Source: Methanobacteriota archaeon (GTDB lineage: Archaea > Thermoplasmatota > Poseidoniia > Poseidoniales > Poseidoniaceae). Taken from it: a stretch of 64,000 bases of DNA. Shown here piece after piece: positions 43,374-52,503 of the stretch; the stretch's first letter is position 1, and each line of letters begins with the position of its first letter. The position numbers and the translations under genes are program-made. The notes beneath the pieces are model-generated. The model did not search any database. It saw only the letters and a list, made by a program, of their open reading frames with translations, and was not told the origin of the DNA. The stretch lies in assembly GCA_002720095.2 (NCBI GenBank), contig PBGP02000005.1, positions 3,747-67,746 on the forward strand, read 5' to 3'.

Positions 43374-44348
43374 ATGGTTACTTCAAACAATCAACCTCAA
43401 ATCCCAAATCAAAATAATTCTACATCCCACCTTTATGATGGAAAAACTGTTCGAGCGGCTGCTCCAAGTAGGAAAAAAGCTGCGGGTTCACTTAAATCTA
43501 GTACAGAAATACCAAAAGATGCCATTCCTGATGTACAAATACCTTCATTTGTAGAGAGTTTACTTGGTGGACCAATTGTGCCAAAAATTAAGTTTTTACC
43601 TCCAGATAAAATTGTAAAAAATCTACAACTATTCTCATATGGAATTTTAATGATTTTAACATTTTTAACATTTTTAACCACTCCATCAAGCGGTACTGTT
43701 TGGCAGAGTATTATTGGTACAGGGGTTATTACTGATTCTATACATTTGATAATTTTAACATCTGCTGGATTGGCTGGGCTCTATTCAATTAAAGTGAGAG
43801 ATCCAAGATGGATGCTTGCTTCTTATCTTTTATTCATCTTTTTCGGACTTCGCTTTGCATCCAGTCAAGTTACTTTAGCTTGGGGTAGTGGGGATGGAGA
43901 CGTTTTTGATTTAGATAAAAATACATGGATGGAAATGTTTTTGGTTGTTTTATATGCTGTAAGTTTAGTTATGTACTTAGAACTAACTAATTCAGTAATT
44001 AGATTTAGTATGCTTGATACCAGCATTAAGACCAATGAAGTTTATGTAATGAACGTCAAAAACATCGTCAAAAAATATTACAAGAGTATAATTATCAATC
44101 CTATTGTTGCAGGCATTCTAGCGACTTTAGTACTCTCTATTAACACAATTATACCTTACTTTATTGGTTGGTTTTCATCTGAAACAGCGTTAAGATTAGA
44201 AAACAGTGTAGAACTAATTAGCGTTTATGGTGTGGCCATAGGTAGTTTAGTTGTATTTGGAATTGTAGGTTTATTATTTGCTATTAATCTCCCATTAAGA
44301 ATCCAAAAATACCGAGAAAAAGAAAAAGTAAAAGAATTAAAATCTTAA
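43374..44348 (+). CDS. Polytopic membrane protein of the MoxR operon
   Basis: Not recognised as a named family. About 75 hydrophilic residues, including a basic KKAAGSLKSS stretch, precede about six transmembrane helices between residues ~80 and 310, and the protein ends in a charged KYREKEKVKELKS tail. The GAGGTGA site and 9-base spacing after DUF58 show it belongs to the same operon. It probably forms the membrane part of the complex with the DUF4350 and DUF58 proteins. Its 3' end meets a small minus-strand gene. Confidence 0.75.
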   Translation: MVTSNNQPQIPNQNNSTSHLYDGKTVRAAAPSRKKAAGSLKSSTEIPKDAIPDVQIPSFVESLLGGPIVPKIKFLPPDKIVKNLQLFSYGILMILTFLTFLTTPSSGTVWQSIIGTGVITDSIHLIILTSAGLAGLYSIKVRDPRWMLASYLLFIFFGLRFASSQVTLAWGSGDGDVFDLDKNTWMEMFLVVLYAVSLVMYLELTNSVIRFSMLDTSIKTNEVYVMNVKNIVKKYYKSIIINPIVAGILATLVLSINTIIPYFIGWFSSETALRLENSVELISVYGVAIGSLVVFGIVGLLFAINLPLRIQKYREKEKVKELKS

Positions 44349-44352
44349 ACTG

Positions 44353-44541
44353 TTACTCGCTTTCATCGAAAGAAGGAAGTATTAATGATCTAGAACCAGC
44401 ATTTTTACGATGTCTATCCTCTACTATTTGCATTTTATTCCTTACTCTAGTAAATAAAAACCTAAAACCAATATATAGGGCAACGATATTAAATATTAAT
44501 AAAAAGATTTCTGTTGAGCCCCAATTTAGTTCATCAGTCAT
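44353..44541 (-). CDS. Small single-pass membrane protein
   Basis: A 62-residue protein with one transmembrane helix (~10-32, FLLIFNIVALYIGFRFLF) followed by a basic cytoplasmic segment. I do not recognise it. A ribosome site, GAGGTC, sits 7 bases before the ATG and overlaps the stop codon of the upstream zinc-ribbon gene, which argues for a real, translationally coupled gene. Confidence 0.6.
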   Translation of the reverse strand: MTDELNWGSTEIFLLIFNIVALYIGFRFLFTRVRNKMQIVEDRHRKNAGSRSLILPSFDESE

Positions 44542-44550
44542 TTATTGACC

Positions 44551-45639
44551 TCATTTATCTTGATAATGTGTCCAACGGCCAGTTTGCTTATTAAAGAATA
44601 AACCTGCTTTCTTCATCCATTTATTGAATTTAGTTGCTCCAGCTCCTGTTCTCAAGATGAAATCTTCTCGATCTTCTTGTGCTTGAATGTAACCTTTGGC
44701 GCCTAGAGTTTGATCTATCCAATCGTTTATCGACATTAGTCCCGCACTCATTGTACTTGCTTTTGCTGCCTCAGCCATAGCATCTGCGGTCGCACCAGTT
44801 TTTTTGAGATCTCTTTGAATTAACTGTTCAATTGATTCGTAATTAGAAGCTGCTGGCTTAGGAGGAACCGCATCTCTGGGAGACTTCCCCTCAATAATAC
44901 TGATTCTGTTTCCATTAGTATTTCTATTATCTACGACATTAGCTAATTGTGAACTGAAAGTTTCTTCACACTCATAACAAATAAATGACCAATCATCTAA
45001 ATTATCCATATTTCTCGAACTTCTAGGATCTAATTCATCTCCACAATGTGGGCATTCATGTAAAATCATTAAAGGTATTCTTTTTCTTCTAAAATCTACT
45101 AAGTCTTGAGGTAAACCGTCCAATGCTAACAATTCCCAATCTCTGGCAGCTTCCATATTTCTAGTTTCAAATTGATCACGAAGCTTTACTTTTTGATCAT
45201 CTTTCGTCTCGTCATCTAAATTATTTGCAAGTTTTATCAGCAATTCACAGGTTTTCCCCAAACGATTCATAACAATTTTGTCAGCTCGATATTTTTCTAC
45301 CTTCGCTAATTTTAGACGTTCTAATTCTTCTTCTAAATCAGCTAAAATATCTTTTTGTTGTCGTTTAAATCTCTCTTCCTCTATTTTATCCATCTTCTTT
45401 TTATCAGATGTTAGTACTTTGGAAAGATATCTTTGCCTACCTTGACTAGACGGCTCAGCAGAAATGACTGATAATACCGATTCTGCTACCTTTTTCTTTA
45501 AACCATAATTATCAGTTAAAGTTTCAATTGTAATTTTTTTTAAATCACCGATTTTTAAACCCGCGTCTGCTAAAGTCATAGAGGTTGTTTCATCAATCCC
45601 TCTACGTAATAATGCCAAATATGTATCCTTCTTTGCCAT
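44551..45639 (-). CDS. Zinc-ribbon protein of unknown function
   Basis: A 362-residue soluble protein. Residues ~20-60 resemble a helix-hairpin-helix region (LADAGLKIGDLKK ... YGLKKKVAESVL). A charged coiled coil covers ~80-125. A zinc ribbon has ligands C196, C199, C221 and C224 (HECPHCGDEL ... ICYECEETF). The C-terminus is helical and ends in aromatic/basic residues. It follows ksgA on the same strand. Nucleic-acid binding related to ribosome or transcription is suggested by domains and neighbours only. Confidence 0.75.
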   Translation of the reverse strand: MAKKDTYLALLRRGIDETTSMTLADAGLKIGDLKKITIETLTDNYGLKKKVAESVLSVISAEPSSQGRQRYLSKVLTSDKKKMDKIEEERFKRQQKDILADLEEELERLKLAKVEKYRADKIVMNRLGKTCELLIKLANNLDDETKDDQKVKLRDQFETRNMEAARDWELLALDGLPQDLVDFRRKRIPLMILHECPHCGDELDPRSSRNMDNLDDWSFICYECEETFSSQLANVVDNRNTNGNRISIIEGKSPRDAVPPKPAASNYESIEQLIQRDLKKTGATADAMAEAAKASTMSAGLMSINDWIDQTLGAKGYIQAQEDREDFILRTGAGATKFNKWMKKAGLFFNKQTGRWTHYQDK

Positions 45640-45683
45640 GGCTTAACCCCTCCCCCTTAACAAGCCCAAAAGTCATTCATATG

Positions 45684-46625
45684 TTAAGTCGATGTTTGAT
45701 AAAAATTTTTAAAATGGTCAATTTGGGCCGAAAATTCTATCCAATCCATCAATGAAAGTTCTTCTGGACGACAGTCAGAAAAAAATTCTCTCATTGATAA
45801 AAATGCATTATTAATTATTTTTTCCCAATCTTTAGGGTTGAATCCATGTCTAATTTTTAATTTAGTTGGCTGCCTTCTTAGAGTGTTGCGTAATTTTTTT
45901 CTACGTTGATTAAAACTAGTAAATGATATTGCCTTGATTAGCCTTACAGATGGCGTCTTGAGATTCTTACTTTTAAGGAATGATTTGACTTTTTCAGAAT
46001 TTAGTAAATCTCTTCTCTTTAGATGAACTAACCTACTATGTACTTTTGGTTGAGGCATGAAACTAGATGGTGGAATTTTTATTCCTAGTGTAATGTCCCA
46101 ATCTAATGAAACAGATATCCATAATGGGCCTCTGTTTGAAATAAATTTCCCAACATAGATTCTTTGTGCAAACTCTTCTTGAAACATAAAAATACAATTT
46201 TTTAAGTTATTATCATTGTAAACTATATGAGAAATTTTTTCTAATAAAGGACTAGAAATTTGATAAGGAATATTCGCAATAATATCAGTAATTCCATTAG
46301 GCCACTTCAAATCTAAAACATCACCATTAATTAATTCTAAATTCCCGGATTCTATTTCTTTTCTAAAAATTTGGGATATATGTTTACAAACTAAATTATC
46401 AATTTCAACTCCAACCACCTTATTTTCTGATTCGAGTAACTTTTGAGTTAATGCACCAGGACCTAACCCTATTTCTAAGATTTTACAGTTGTTTTTTTTT
46501 TCTAATTGTGCTAGTTCATATATTGAGTTAATGACTTTATCATCTATTATAAAGTTCTGTCCGAGCGACCTTTTTGGAGATGATGAAGCTAAAAAAATCT
46601 CAGCTAATTGTCTAGATGTGTACAC
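45684..46625 (-). CDS. ksgA: 16S rRNA dimethyladenosine transferase
   Basis: KsgA/Dim1 dimethylates two adjacent adenosines near the 3' end of 16S rRNA. SAM-binding motif I is ILEIGLGPGALTQKLL, preceded by the family's SLGQNFIID. The catalytic motif is NIPYQISSPLL. The C-terminal helical domain is present, slightly extended (313 residues). The start is a GTG at 46625, five bases after the rpoF stop. In many archaea rpoF-L21e-ksgA are neighbours, and that order is kept here, although the DUF655 gene often found between rpoF and ksgA is absent. Confidence 0.93.
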   Translation of the reverse strand: MYTSRQLAEIFLASSSPKRSLGQNFIIDDKVINSIYELAQLEKKNNCKILEIGLGPGALTQKLLESENKVVGVEIDNLVCKHISQIFRKEIESGNLELINGDVLDLKWPNGITDIIANIPYQISSPLLEKISHIVYNDNNLKNCIFMFQEEFAQRIYVGKFISNRGPLWISVSLDWDITLGIKIPPSSFMPQPKVHSRLVHLKRRDLLNSEKVKSFLKSKNLKTPSVRLIKAISFTSFNQRRKKLRNTLRRQPTKLKIRHGFNPKDWEKIINNAFLSMREFFSDCRPEELSLMDWIEFSAQIDHFKNFYQTST

Positions 46626-46630
46626 GTTTC

Positions 46631-46987
46631 TCAGACTGCACCAATATTCTGCTTAACAATATCTAAGATCATCTCTATTTCAGTGGATTCTAGGGAAATT
46701 CTTCGACTTGCAAGTATAGCTCTAACTTCATTAGTGTTGAGTGGCATAACTTCGGCTAATTTCGCTGCTATTTCAGGATATTTAGAAATACTTTCAATTT
46801 CTAAAAAAAGATTTAACATATCTTGAAATACTTGGGATTGTGTTTTATACCCATTACGTAAATCACTTGCAGACCACTCTGCATGTTGTAATGCCATTTT
46901 TTGTTCGTATGTCAAAAACCCTCTGCGACTTTGTGTCTCAATTAAGGCGTCTCTGACAAGTGCATAATCAATATAATCATCTACCAT
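46631..46987 (-). CDS. rpoF: RNA polymerase subunit Rpo4/RpoF (Rpb4 homologue)
   Basis: Rpo4 forms the stalk of archaeal RNA polymerase with Rpo7. The 118-residue protein shows the family pattern: an N-terminal DYIDYALVRDALIE, then helical LTYEQKMALQHAEW and an HRDC-like C-terminal region (MPLNTNEVRAILASRRISLE). ATG at 46987 has GATGTGAG upstream; an in-frame GTG at 46996 is possible. It follows the L21e gene by 12 bases. Confidence 0.88.
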   Translation of the reverse strand: MVDDYIDYALVRDALIETQSRRGFLTYEQKMALQHAEWSASDLRNGYKTQSQVFQDMLNLFLEIESISKYPEIAAKLAEVMPLNTNEVRAILASRRISLESTEIEMILDIVKQNIGAV

Positions 46988-46999
46988 AATACTCACATC

Positions 47000-47290
47000 T
47001 TATTTAACATGTCGAAGGTGTTCGGGCCGAGCGACCACTGTCTTAGTTTTGTTCCCATCTTTGACGGTTACTACCCAAGCAGAACCTTGTTTTCCCGAAA
47101 TCTTGCCAGTTTTACCTTGAAATCTACGGTTAGGCATTCCTTTTTGTTGCCCTCCATCTATGACAATAGCTACATTATCTCCTTGTTCATATTGATGAAT
47201 TACTCTTGAGATATTAAGTCTGCTTCGCTCTGATTTACTACGACTGGCAATAAACCTTGTACCCTGACGCTGCCCCTTAGATTTCTTCAT
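47000..47290 (-). CDS. rpl21e: Large-subunit ribosomal protein L21e
   Basis: An archaeal/eukaryotic ribosomal protein. The start MKKSKGQRQGTRF is the family N-terminus, so the ATG at 47290 is used, with a strong GAGGGGAG site. The SH3-like core is GDNVAIVIDGGQQKGMPNRRFQGKTGKISGKQG. 96 residues is normal. The frame is open upstream to 47329 but this lacks family similarity. Confidence 0.93.
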   Translation of the reverse strand: MKKSKGQRQGTRFIASRSKSERSRLNISRVIHQYEQGDNVAIVIDGGQQKGMPNRRFQGKTGKISGKQGSAWVVTVKDGNKTKTVVARPEHLRHVK

Positions 47291-47355
47291 GTAATCTCCC
47301 CTCTCCATAAACTGGTGCATCGTTGCCACCAGCCCACCTATAATAAGTCAATCGC

Positions 47356-48762
47356 CTAATTCGAATGTATGTCAAGTACATCCAACCATTCTACTTTGCA
47401 CTCTAAATCGAGTAAACCCGCAACAGAAGGAATAGTTCTACCATTGTCAGACGTCACCAATTCCTTGATGTAAGTTCCAGACTGGGCCTTTAATTTAAAT
47501 TCTACTGTATCTTCGTTAACCATTATGTCGTATAAATCTACAACCTTGCGCTTTCTTATCTTATCTGCTCTACGGTGAGATACTCTTTCAGGTGTTCTTT
47601 GACTAAGTTCAACGCCACTGAGCTCTGAAATTTTGCTAATTATTTCTTCATCTGATAATGGGTAATCAATTTCATTATTTTCTTCATCCGTTTCTTTAAT
47701 CAATTTAAAACAAATGTGATAAGACTTGTCAGCAGCTGCATCTTTAACTCTAACCACCTCTGATTTGTTTGAAATTCTAAGTGGTTTGATTACAATTTTT
47801 CCTGACGCTTTTTTGTTGACTAATTCTGTCAGCCCTAGTAAATCTGCATTTCTCTTTTTTGGATTTTTTAATTCTATGACAGTAGGTCGTCCATCTCCAA
47901 GACAACGAACATCAATATCTTCGCGTCCCATTGAGTGAGTAGAATGTGAATCTGCTGAAAAAATGTCTAACATTGGGTCTGCAATTAATGACTGTACGGA
48001 TTCTGCGTACTGTAGACCTGTCTCATTACATTTCTCACAACCTCTTCCTTTACAGGTTCTACAATTCCAATGTGTCTGTGGTAGGCCTCTTTCAAATTTA
48101 CAATATCTAGTGTACAAATATAATGATCGGCAATCGATTTTTACAGACAGTGTCAAACAATCTATGAGAACTAGAATTTCTGGATTTTTATTTACAATCT
48201 CAATCCCATTTATTGAAATTCTTAATAGTTTAGATAGTTCAGATGACAAACCTTGTTTTAAACTTAAACTGTTTCTTGCCCCATAACTATTACGAATTAA
48301 TTCCTCAGAATTAACCAAGTCTCCTGGTAATTGAAATCCTAATTGTAATGTAGAAAATTCGTATCCATCTAAAGCCGATATTAATCTTGAAGATATTAAT
48401 TCAATTTCTGAGAATAAGTCTTCACACAAAGGGCAACATTCTTGTTCAACCTCTTTACAAATTTTTTGATTTTTTAGAATATTTTTTCTAATTTCCTGAC
48501 CAGCTTCTTCTGTCGATTTATTTAATAGAGAAACTCCTCCAATTCTACCCAAACAATAATCGCAACATCCTAATTTGATTAAGTGTAATTGACCACTACC
48601 AGACGGTGCGGGAGTTATTTCATAATTTTCCTCCATGTAATCTAAAGCTTCGTTATCAACCACAGCTCCATGAAATTCATCTACTTCCCAATTATTAGAT
48701 TCACTGCCATATTGTGCTGAAGAATAATTTGTCCAATCATCATCTTTGTCACTTTCTGCCAA
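47356..48762 (-). CDS. pus10: tRNA pseudouridine synthase Pus10
   Basis: Archaeal Pus10 makes pseudouridine 54 and 55 in tRNA. The N-terminal zinc-binding/THUMP-like part has CCDYCLGRIGG and CCPLCEDLF; a second cluster, CRTCKGRGCEKC, lies mid-protein. The catalytic Asp is in GREDIDVRCLGDGRPTVIE. The C-terminal RSGTYIKEL-like stretch (QSGTYIKELVTSDNGRT) is diagnostic. It lies upstream of L21e on the same strand. The acidic N-terminal ~40 residues are not part of the family core. Confidence 0.92.
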   Translation of the reverse strand: MAESDKDDDWTNYSSAQYGSESNNWEVDEFHGAVVDNEALDYMEENYEITPAPSGSGQLHLIKLGCCDYCLGRIGGVSLLNKSTEEAGQEIRKNILKNQKICKEVEQECCPLCEDLFSEIELISSRLISALDGYEFSTLQLGFQLPGDLVNSEELIRNSYGARNSLSLKQGLSSELSKLLRISINGIEIVNKNPEILVLIDCLTLSVKIDCRSLYLYTRYCKFERGLPQTHWNCRTCKGRGCEKCNETGLQYAESVQSLIADPMLDIFSADSHSTHSMGREDIDVRCLGDGRPTVIELKNPKKRNADLLGLTELVNKKASGKIVIKPLRISNKSEVVRVKDAAADKSYHICFKLIKETDEENNEIDYPLSDEEIISKISELSGVELSQRTPERVSHRRADKIRKRKVVDLYDIMVNEDTVEFKLKAQSGTYIKELVTSDNGRTIPSVAGLLDLECKVEWLDVLDIHSN

Positions 48763-48848
48763 AATCTACACCAACTGTTATTGTCGGGTGAACCCACACA
48801 AGAACATGTTTGGTAGAACAAATATCTATTAATGATTTCCAGCATGAA

Positions 48849-51800
48849 TTATTCTTCTTCATGATATCTGTCTAAGAGACAAATCGCGGAGGTAGTAATT
48901 ATTAATGCTGCAATTAATGATAATCCAATCATTGCTGCAGAATAAAACCCAAATAAATTAAACACGCCCATGGGAGATAAAGTAATTACAAGAAAGCCCA
49001 TAATATCAGACGCTGCAGCTCCAAATAATGCAATTCCAGATGTGCTAGAAACATTCTGTAGACTAATTGATGTAGATTTATTTTTATTTTTCTGTTTTTC
49101 TTCTCTATAGCGTTCGGTAACATGAATGCAGTAGTCTATACCCACTCCAAGTGATAATGACGAAATTACCAAGGTAATTACATTTAAACTATCACCCATC
49201 AAATAAATGAAACCATATAACCAAATAACTACTAAGACAATGGGTATTGTTGTTAGTAGTGACTGCTTAAACGAACGAAATCCTATCCACAATGAACCTA
49301 ATACTAAAAATATCCCAAATAATAAGGATTTCTGAAATTCTCCTTCAAATTTCTCTGAAGCAACTGCTCTAGAAACTGGTTCTCCACATGGAATAACCCA
49401 GCTCACTGGATAATCGGGATCTAAATATGTAGCTTCTAGACTTGATTGATCTCCTCCAAGTCTACTGAGATTTGTGAAAGGACTAGAATCTCTCATTAAC
49501 TCATCAAGAAATAAGCCGACTGCTGGAAAATTCTCTGCTTGCCTTATTCCATACCTCATGACCATGTGAGTGAATTTTGGCTCGATTCCATTTGTAGTTA
49601 ACCAAGGTCTAGTTGGATCAATTTCATCATTGGTGTAGATATACAATTCTACAACTGATTTTGGTATTGAAGCACCTTGTAAGTGTGTCGCACTACTTTC
49701 GGGTACTCCGTAAACATAAGCAAAACCAAAGAAAAACGCTAAACACCCCCTGTCTCTAAAATCAGGATAATTAAAATTCAATAAACTAGGATTACTTGCA
49801 ATTTGTAGTGGATCTAGTTCCATCTCTTTAGGTAATAATTTTTGTAAAAAACTAAGACCACTTTCATCTGATAGATTTAAACTAGAGCAACCCACTCCAT
49901 TTTCTTCAGCACTAGTATTCCAACCAACATTTTCAAACGGGGTTATGTTAAACAACATTGATGCTAACGTACCAACTACAATTTCATCAATTGCATTTAA
50001 GTCCGAGTTATTATTGGCATCTTTTGAAATTTTATCTGCGATTTCTCCATCCGGCCCCATAACATCAATATTCTCTCTAAATTCAGGTATTCCACCTAAT
50101 ACCTTGGGATTTAACATATCTCCTTCAATGAGTAATGCTGCTTGCTCTCCTTCTGTTGGAAATCTATCAAGAACTATTCCAACTCCAACAGAAAAATCTG
50201 CTTGTGGGTCTAACATATCATCAACCTCGAAATCTCCTTCTAGAGACATCATTCCGAACAAAGAAGGAATTGTTATTAATAAAGCCAAAATCAAGATCAC
50301 CAATGATTTCTTACCCTCTGTAACGAATTTTGTAAATTTCTTTAACAGATCCCCAATTCCGTCACTACTGAGCTTTCTTTCAGGAATTAATTTTTCTCTA
50401 CTGTCTAGATACTGATCGATACTTAGTCTGACTAACGGCACCCAAATTCCAGTCAAAATAAATGCTGCAAATACGCCAGCAGCGGCTTCGATTCCGAAAC
50501 TTCTTAGTGCTGGAATATCTGAAATTAAATTTGAACCAAAAGCAACTATTGTAGTTAAAGAAGTTAACAAAATTGCTCTACCAACTCTATCCAAGGTTAT
50601 TTGTGTGGAAGTAAAGATGTCTTTTGAATTTCTTCTTTCCTCTTTGTACCTGTGAAGTACGTGCAACGAATCGTCAATACCTAGAGCAATAATTAGTATT
50701 GGTAATAAATTAGAGAATTGTGACCTAAATATCAATGATAAGCCAAACAAGTTTCCAATGGATGATATCCAACCAATAAACCCTTGCATCCAAACCAACG
50801 ATAGACCCAATGCAAACATTACTAACATTACATCAGTATATCTTCTGAGTGAAATCCATAAAAAAATACTAATAATCAGGAGCATTAAAATTATCAAACC
50901 GATGCTCGATTGCATTTCACGATTCACTTCAACATTTATTCCTGTTGGGCCTAATAATAACGATACAGTTGAATTATCAGTTTTTCTAATCTCTCCTTCT
51001 AAAGCTAAAAGAGTCCATTCAAATGCACATGGACTACCCTCCTCGGATAATAATTTACACTCCTCTGCAGTATATTTCGGGGGATTAATAATCAACTCAC
51101 CATCGTTTAGTAAATATCCACCGATACTAATTTTTCCATCTATTAACCCAAGGCTTTTTTCTTGATGTGCGTCCTTCCAAATAAATGTCCATCCATCATC
51201 TTCTAAAGATATCTTGTCTAAATGTACCAAAACCCAAGTAGAACTAGCGGTCCATCTACCTTTGACTAAAAAATCTTTATTTGTTATGTCACCATCCAAA
51301 GGCCCAAAAACGTTTGAAGTGCTATCCTGTACAAATGTCCTATCGCTTGATAACCAACGAATAAAGTTTCCATTAGAATTTAGAATGATTCTATTAACTG
51401 CCAAATCTATGTGCGCTTGAGTTAAATTCAAATCATCAAATTTTAAACATTCTAAATCACCACAATTTGTCCAGTTAGTAGCAGGAGGAATCAAGTTACC
51501 ATAGATGTCTATCGTAGGGTTAGTCATGTAACTATCACCATTCATAAATGTCCTAAGATGGTTAGGAATTGAAAGAATACCATCACTTTGTGAACCAACT
51601 ACATCATTGACCATTGGAGTTATATAATCTGCGATTAGGTTAAGTTCAATAACATCTGATTTTAATGATATTTCTCTTAAAACAGTTAGATTTAGTATTC
51701 CTCCTTTAGGTTCTTTAATTCCATTGTTTGGGTCAAACGGTAAAATTTCCTCAGACTGAGGTAATTTACTGTAATCAAAATTTCCGTTTTCTAAAACTCT

Positions 51801-52088
51801 TTCCTCAGTCGGATAACCAGAACCTACAAGACTAGGATCTCTTACTGTTACGATAAATGCAAATAACTCACTTGAGGTAGATAATTCTTGATTTACAAAT
51901 TCTTCAGCCGCAATTTCATCCGCTTCAATATTGTAAGCTTCTAAGTCAATGGGTTCAAGAGCTTGGATTGCGCTAGGAAGTAGTAAAATTGACAGTATTA
52001 AAACCACTAAATGTACTTTATTTTTTCTTGGGATCAAAAAGTTAGCGAGTCGTGAAAAGTACCTTTCGTTACTATTGGTCCGACTCAT
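48849..52088 (-). CDS. RND-superfamily membrane protein (MMPL/sterol-sensing type)
   Basis: A 1079-residue transporter-like protein with two halves. Each half has a first helix, a large outer domain and a cluster of ~5-6 helices. The first helix bundle starts near 397 and includes LPILIIALGIDDSLHVLHRYKEERR; the second includes SLSLGVGIDYCIHVTERYREEK. These paired GIDDSLH/GIDYCIH motifs hold the proton-relay Asp residues of RND proteins. Archaeal members may export lipids or hydrophobic compounds. Cargo unknown. It is monocistronic between Pus10 and secE. Confidence 0.9.
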   Translation of the reverse strand: MSRTNSNERYFSRLANFLIPRKNKVHLVVLILSILLLPSAIQALEPIDLEAYNIEADEIAAEEFVNQELSTSSELFAFIVTVRDPSLVGSGYPTEERVLENGNFDYSKLPQSEEILPFDPNNGIKEPKGGILNLTVLREISLKSDVIELNLIADYITPMVNDVVGSQSDGILSIPNHLRTFMNGDSYMTNPTIDIYGNLIPPATNWTNCGDLECLKFDDLNLTQAHIDLAVNRIILNSNGNFIRWLSSDRTFVQDSTSNVFGPLDGDITNKDFLVKGRWTASSTWVLVHLDKISLEDDGWTFIWKDAHQEKSLGLIDGKISIGGYLLNDGELIINPPKYTAEECKLLSEEGSPCAFEWTLLALEGEIRKTDNSTVSLLLGPTGINVEVNREMQSSIGLIILMLLIISIFLWISLRRYTDVMLVMFALGLSLVWMQGFIGWISSIGNLFGLSLIFRSQFSNLLPILIIALGIDDSLHVLHRYKEERRNSKDIFTSTQITLDRVGRAILLTSLTTIVAFGSNLISDIPALRSFGIEAAAGVFAAFILTGIWVPLVRLSIDQYLDSREKLIPERKLSSDGIGDLLKKFTKFVTEGKKSLVILILALLITIPSLFGMMSLEGDFEVDDMLDPQADFSVGVGIVLDRFPTEGEQAALLIEGDMLNPKVLGGIPEFRENIDVMGPDGEIADKISKDANNNSDLNAIDEIVVGTLASMLFNITPFENVGWNTSAEENGVGCSSLNLSDESGLSFLQKLLPKEMELDPLQIASNPSLLNFNYPDFRDRGCLAFFFGFAYVYGVPESSATHLQGASIPKSVVELYIYTNDEIDPTRPWLTTNGIEPKFTHMVMRYGIRQAENFPAVGLFLDELMRDSSPFTNLSRLGGDQSSLEATYLDPDYPVSWVIPCGEPVSRAVASEKFEGEFQKSLLFGIFLVLGSLWIGFRSFKQSLLTTIPIVLVVIWLYGFIYLMGDSLNVITLVISSLSLGVGIDYCIHVTERYREEKQKNKNKSTSISLQNVSSTSGIALFGAAASDIMGFLVITLSPMGVFNLFGFYSAAMIGLSLIAALIITTSAICLLDRYHEEE

Positions 52089-52219
52089 GAATTAATGTGA
52101 AAGATAACTGTTGATAATGTTGTGTATTCAAACTGAGAATTTTAGACGAATCTAGAATATATTTTGGAGGTTTGTTTTAAATGTCTTTGTTAATTGGCAC
52201 CTATGCTGAGGATTGATTT

Positions 52220-52489
52220 ATGGCAGAATTTGAAGCTGATAATGAACAACGTAAGTTTGAAGACACCGTTCAAGAATGGCAAGATTCTATTGAATCTAAC
52301 GTTCGAAAAATTGGAAAAGGTTCATGGGCAAGAATTTTACGAATGGCCAGAAAACCATCAAATAAAGAATTAAAACAAACAATCTATGTTTGTGGAATAG
52401 GCATGATAGTTCTCGGTTTCATTGGATTTGTAATGCTTGTCATTATGGATAACTTCCTTCCTTGGATATTTAATTCATTGATGAATTGA
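52220..52489 (+). CDS. secE: Protein translocase subunit SecE (Sec61-gamma)
   Basis: SecE clamps the SecY channel. The 89-residue protein has an amphipathic helix (ARILRMARKPSNKELKQTIYVCGIG) and one transmembrane helix (~55-80), the standard Sec61-gamma plan, with an extra acidic N-terminus. GAGG before the ATG. It begins the secE-spt5-L11-L1-L10-L12 operon in the usual archaeal order. Confidence 0.88.
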   Translation: MAEFEADNEQRKFEDTVQEWQDSIESNVRKIGKGSWARILRMARKPSNKELKQTIYVCGIGMIVLGFIGFVMLVIMDNFLPWIFNSLMN

Positions 52490-52503
52490 GTTGAGTTGAT
52501 AAT

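Noticed and set aside
50758-51165. Plus-strand open frames within the RND gene
   Set aside because: Low-complexity shadows of the minus-strand gene, which has clear RND motifs over its whole length; no ribosome site or domain on the plus strand.
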